Below, piece by piece: positions 60,900-64,000 of a stretch of 64,000 bases of DNA. The stretch is taken from contig OZ345373.1 of NCBI GenBank assembly GCA_977006965.1, positions 1,302,001 through 1,366,000 on the forward strand, given 5' to 3'. Source of the DNA: Phymatolithon calcareum. Its lineage: Eukaryota > Rhodophyta > Florideophyceae > Hapalidiales. Every line of letters starts with the position of its first letter. Position 1 is the first letter of the stretch. The notes under the pieces were generated by a model. That model was not told where the DNA came from. It saw only the letters and a program-made list of their open reading frames with translations, and made no database searches. Made by a program: the position numbers and the translations under genes.

Positions 60900-61174
60900 T
60901 TCAGAATACCATTCTGTGACGTAATGTATTGAAAATAGTATTTCGGCAATTAGTTGAAGAAAATAAGTCAGCGCTTGCTGCTAGTCCTACATCACCCACA
61001 TATCGAGAGACTCGAGTGCATAGCGCACATGGGTGATCGCATGACTCGCCAGCCACATATCTGGCTGGCGAACCAAGCACGCGACACACTGTGCCACCCC
61101 AGGCACATCAGCGCTCTAGCCTACAAAGAGCTAGTGCTCCACCATTCCAATAAACCAAGGAACTAGTCTCCACA
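60900..61174 (+). repeat. Probable 5' LTR (3' part) of copia element 2
   Basis: The segment ends CTCCACA immediately before a tRNA primer binding site. It contains a hairpin at 61046-61071 and an AATAAA at 61149-61154. The start of the LTR cannot be identified because the 3' LTR lies outside the window. Confidence 0.6.
61046..61071. other. 9-bp hairpin in the copia LTR
   Basis: TCGCCAGCC (61046-61054) and GGCTGGCGA (61063-61071) pair perfectly around ACATATCT. It lies about 80 bases upstream of the AATAAA and could be part of the R region. Confidence 0.55.
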
Positions 61175-61188
61175 GGTTATGGGCCCAG
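61175..61188 (+). promoter_or_regulatory. Primer binding site for a half initiator tRNA-Met
   Basis: GGTTATGGGCCCAG is complementary to the anticodon arm of eukaryotic initiator tRNA-Met. This is the primer type of Drosophila copia, in which a 5' half-tRNA is used. It directly follows the LTR end, as expected for minus-strand DNA priming. Confidence 0.8.
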
Positions 61189-61312
61189 AACGTTAACCAC
61201 CATAGCGCACTTAGAGAACATTCACCAGAGCCGCTTTCCGGCGCCTTCCACGCGTAAAGACAACCCCAAATACGCAAAGTCCGGAACCAGTCACGCCAAA
61301 ACCACGGCCGCC

Positions 61313-62767
61313 ATGGCACAGACTAACGACCACATTCCCACCCGCCCCTGGCCCACGGACGGAGTCGACAAACTCAGCGCCGACGCTGCCAACCACAGCG
61401 ACTGGAAGCTCTGCGTCGAAGCCGTTGCGCAGGGCCAGCGCGCCGAACACCTGCTCACCCGTGCGCCAGCGGCCGCCAGCGGTATCGAAATGGCGCAAGC
61501 GGCGCTTCTAAAATAATTCCTCATGCTCACGGTCCACACATCCTTCCGGCAAGCCATAGCCCCAATGACCGCTCTCAACGCTTACAAACATTTCATCCAG
61601 CAGGCTCCTCAGACATCAATCTACGACGTTGCCGCAACAGCCAACTTCAAACCACTCGACACCTACCCGGCAGCTGCTGCCTATATCGCCGCGCACCGCG
61701 ACCGCCACGATCGCTTCCTATCCGCCGACTCAACCCACTTCCTGGCCACTCCACCCGCATACATCGCGGACATTCTCGCCGGCCTCCCGCCATCCAACCC
61801 TCACGCACACTTCATTCGCGAGCTTTACTCCTTCCTTCCCAACAATCAGAAGACAACTGCCGTCGTCAGCCGTCTCGTTGCCGCCGTTCTGCGTCTGCCC
61901 ATGGCGACGAAGCCTCCGCGCGGAAACAGTCGCCGCAGTCATGCGCAGGGCTCCTCAACCACGAACATCTCCCGCCAACGCTACGGCCGTCGTCCGGGTG
62001 ACCCATCGGTCAACGACTACAAGTGCATGAAGCACTTGATGGACAACCACACGGAGGGTGATGACCGCTGCCGCCGCATTGCGGCCCGCTCGACCTCGAC
62101 CGCCAAAAACACACAGCCCTCTGCTGCCGCCGCCATCGCCACTGACCCTAACCTCATCAACACGGTCGCCGACACAGTTGCCGCTATCTTAGCCGCTAGT
62201 AACGCGCCGGAGGGTGACAACATAAACAATATTCAGCAGTACATCATCGCCCCTCTCCTCGACTCGGCCGCAACCCATCACATCACTAGCTCTGGCGCCC
62301 CTCTCCGCCGCACGCGGCAAATCAAAACGCCTGTCCGCCTCGCCGACAACAGAACAACCCTCGCAACGCAAGTCGGTAATGTGACCCTTGCTGGATCCCA
62401 CGCCAACATTCCACTGGACCAGGTGCTGCGAGTGCCTGCCCTTGCCTGCGACCTCATCTCTGCAGCCGGCCTATCACAGCTCCACGATATCCTCATTAGC
62501 CGCGGAAGATTCTTCGTAACGAAACAAAGTACCTTGCCGCCCGCGAATATTATCGCAACCGGTACGCAAACGGGAAACGTACTGCAGTTCGACAGGCCGC
62601 TGCCCGCCATAGACCAGTCTCGCACCACGCGTTCCGCGGCACTAGTGCCTGAATCATTGCGTCACGTGCACAATGCACTCGCACACGCCTACCCAGCTGC
62701 AATCAAACGGGCTCTACACAGCAATCCGCACATGAAAAGTCTCGTTTCGACATCGAAAGGTGTCTAA
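61313..62767 (+). pseudogene. copia element 2: gag and protease region
   Basis: The frame from ATG 61313 is interrupted by a TAA at 61514-61516 and continues from the ATG at 61523 in the same frame to a TAA at 62765. The first half is a gag-like Ala-rich protein (YKHFIQQAPQTS, FIRELYSFLPNNQ). No complete CCHC knuckle is visible. The protease motif is LLDSAATHHIT (DSA/DSG type), followed by VRLADNRTTLATQVGNVTL and the pre-integrase segment HVHNALAHAYPAAIKRAL. The sequence is GC-richer than the window, unlike copia element 1. The stops show it is degenerate. Confidence 0.85.
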
Positions 62768-63999
62768 ACGTGCAGGCCCTGCGCAGAAGCGAAGCTCACC
62801 AGATCCCCTCACCCGACCCTCGGCAACTCGCAATACAAACCGATGTACAAACTGAGCTCAGACACTGCGGGGCCACTTAAGCGCGCTACTTCACCGTGCT
62901 TGTGGATGCTGCCACTGGCTTTCTCACTGGAATTGTGTCGCGCACAAAGCGTCAAGCAGGCGAGCAACTCGTGCAGGCCATACAGCGTCTCCAGCGTGCT
63001 ACTAGACACACAGTCAAACGTATGCACTCGGATGGCGCACTAGAACTTTTTGCTGGAGCACTGCGAAAATTTGCGCTCAGAGAAGGCATACAGATATCGC
63101 GCTCAGTACCAAACAGTTCACAGATGAGCGGACAGGCAGAGCGAGCTATTCCCACGCTGAAAGACTGCATCCGCACCCAGCTCGCATCCGCGCGACTCCC
63201 ACAGGGATGTTGGGACTGCGCTCTCGAGGATTGCATTGCCAAGAGAAACGCAACGCGAAAGAGCGGAAAAATCAAGTCACCTCACGAATCCCTCTTCGGA
63301 ACGCGGTCCAAGCTTCCGCTTACGCTGCCTTTAGGATCAAAAGGCTATGTCCCAAACAAATCTAAAACCATGCAGAGCTTTACCCCGCGCGGCATTGCCT
63401 GCCGCTACTTAGCTCTAATTTCCAAATCCACCATTAACGTGCTCGACATTACAAAGCGCAGGGCCATAGATACTCGTGCTGCTGAGTTCGTTCCGACACG
63501 AGATCCTAGACGCCCACTTGAAAAACAGTCCGAAATCGGCAGCTCAGTCGGCTCCGCCCGCCTGAGCACCCTACCGCCCAGAAAAGACGAACAAGCTTCA
63601 GGAATCAAGAGCCGCTTTGTAAACAAGCCCACAGACCAGAAAAAGGCTACAGTCGCTACCCAGATGCGATCACTCAGACCGCGCAGTACACTTCGCCTCC
63701 CACCACGTTATCGAGATGACAGTACGACAGACCCTACCGCTCCCGAACATACCGCAGCCACGAAAACCCCGTCCTTCAAACCATCGCCGCCGCATCGGCC
63801 ATCCAGCAGTGGCTGGGCGGCCTCAGCGCAATGTGACGAAGAGCCCCATGTTGCTGCTATCAGCGCTGATCTTGAAACGCCAATGCGCCCACCATCAGAC
63901 CCGCGGTCAACCAAGCAGGCCCTTCGCGGGCGCTTCGCGCAGAAATGGGCACAAGCCCATGACGCTTTTATTGACCGAATGGTTTCCCTTGGCGCATGG
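62768..63999 (+). pseudogene. copia element 2: integrase, running off the window
   Basis: After the TAA the frame reads CRPCAEAKLTRSPHP (pre-integrase zinc motif) and SSDTAGPLK (first Asp). A one-base shift near 62880 continues with RYFTVLVDAATGFLTGIVS, MHSDGALELFAGALRKFA (second Asp) and SSQMSGQAERAIPTLKD (catalytic Glu), then KLPLTLPLGSKGYVPNK and a Pro/Arg/Ser-rich linker. RT should lie beyond 64000. It is the typical copia PR-IN order. Confidence 0.85.
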
Positions 64000-64000
64000 G

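Noticed and set aside
1-64000. CRISPR array, bacterial operon or phage region
   Set aside because: There are no regularly spaced short direct repeats, no Shine-Dalgarno-led gene strings and no phage structural genes. The content is eukaryotic.

Overview
This 64 kb window looks like nuclear DNA of a eukaryote. It holds a few long, apparently intronless protein genes in a sea of broken retrotransposons. There is no bacterial operon structure, Shine-Dalgarno pattern or CRISPR array. Intron-poor genes, Hint-domain secreted proteins, copia elements and many short non-LTR retrotransposons fit a multicellular red alga (Chondrus-like). That assignment is inference from gene content, at roughly even confidence.

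Host-type genes. Two paralogous secreted metalloproteases end in a hedgehog-type Hint autoprocessing domain (2939-5074 and 31776-33932). The others are a small thioredoxin-like protein with a probable organelle leader (35405-35917), an alpha-kinase with a long acidic tail and a possible degenerate OTU-like C-terminus (40266-43298), and a nuclear-looking acidic RING-H2 protein (49515-50570). All are on the plus strand and far apart. I see no operon-like coupling among them.

Mobile DNA. I name the non-LTR families by their 3' ends. A and its relative A2 end in GGCTTTTAAATAAACTTG, C ends in a (CTT)n tract, D ends near CAACTAAACAGTTGCA, E ends in GCGTTTAATAAA, F ends in GGGAGCTTTTAAAATAAA, and G ends in a run of C. 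Most copies are 5'-truncated reverse transcriptase (RT) pieces, and many are flanked by 10-17 bp target site duplications (TSDs) that I could find by eye. F has one nearly complete copy with ORF1 and ORF2 overlapping as ATGA (51205-55046), sitting inside an E copy. C has an intact 688-codon RT ORF (26874-29182). Two further non-LTR lineages are present as an RNase H fragment (25200-26330) and an RT fragment with a (TGAA)n tail (37105-37515).

Other elements are two degenerate Ty1/copia elements (18742-24237 and about 60900 to the window end), two solo LTRs with 4-bp duplications, a tRNA-derived SINE with a perfect 15-bp duplication, and a Mutator-like element (57499-60335) containing both a hAT element and an A copy. 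The nesting gives a relative history: E into D then A into E (9.3-11.9 kb); A into A plus a solo LTR (15.0-17.3 kb); F into E (50.9-56.1 kb); hAT and A into the MULE (57.5-60.3 kb).

Other structure: a perfect 45-bp-arm hairpin (56128-56222), two long imperfect hairpins (14051-14193, 14381-14473), two minisatellites (5594-5935, 45901-46062), and a dispersed repeat shared by 48.3 and 57.0 kb. About a third of the window (1.7-2.7, 11.9-14.0, 17.3-18.4, 20.8-22.6, 34.0-35.4, 38.6-40.2, 46.2-49.5 and 56.2-57.0 kb) has no gene that I can support.
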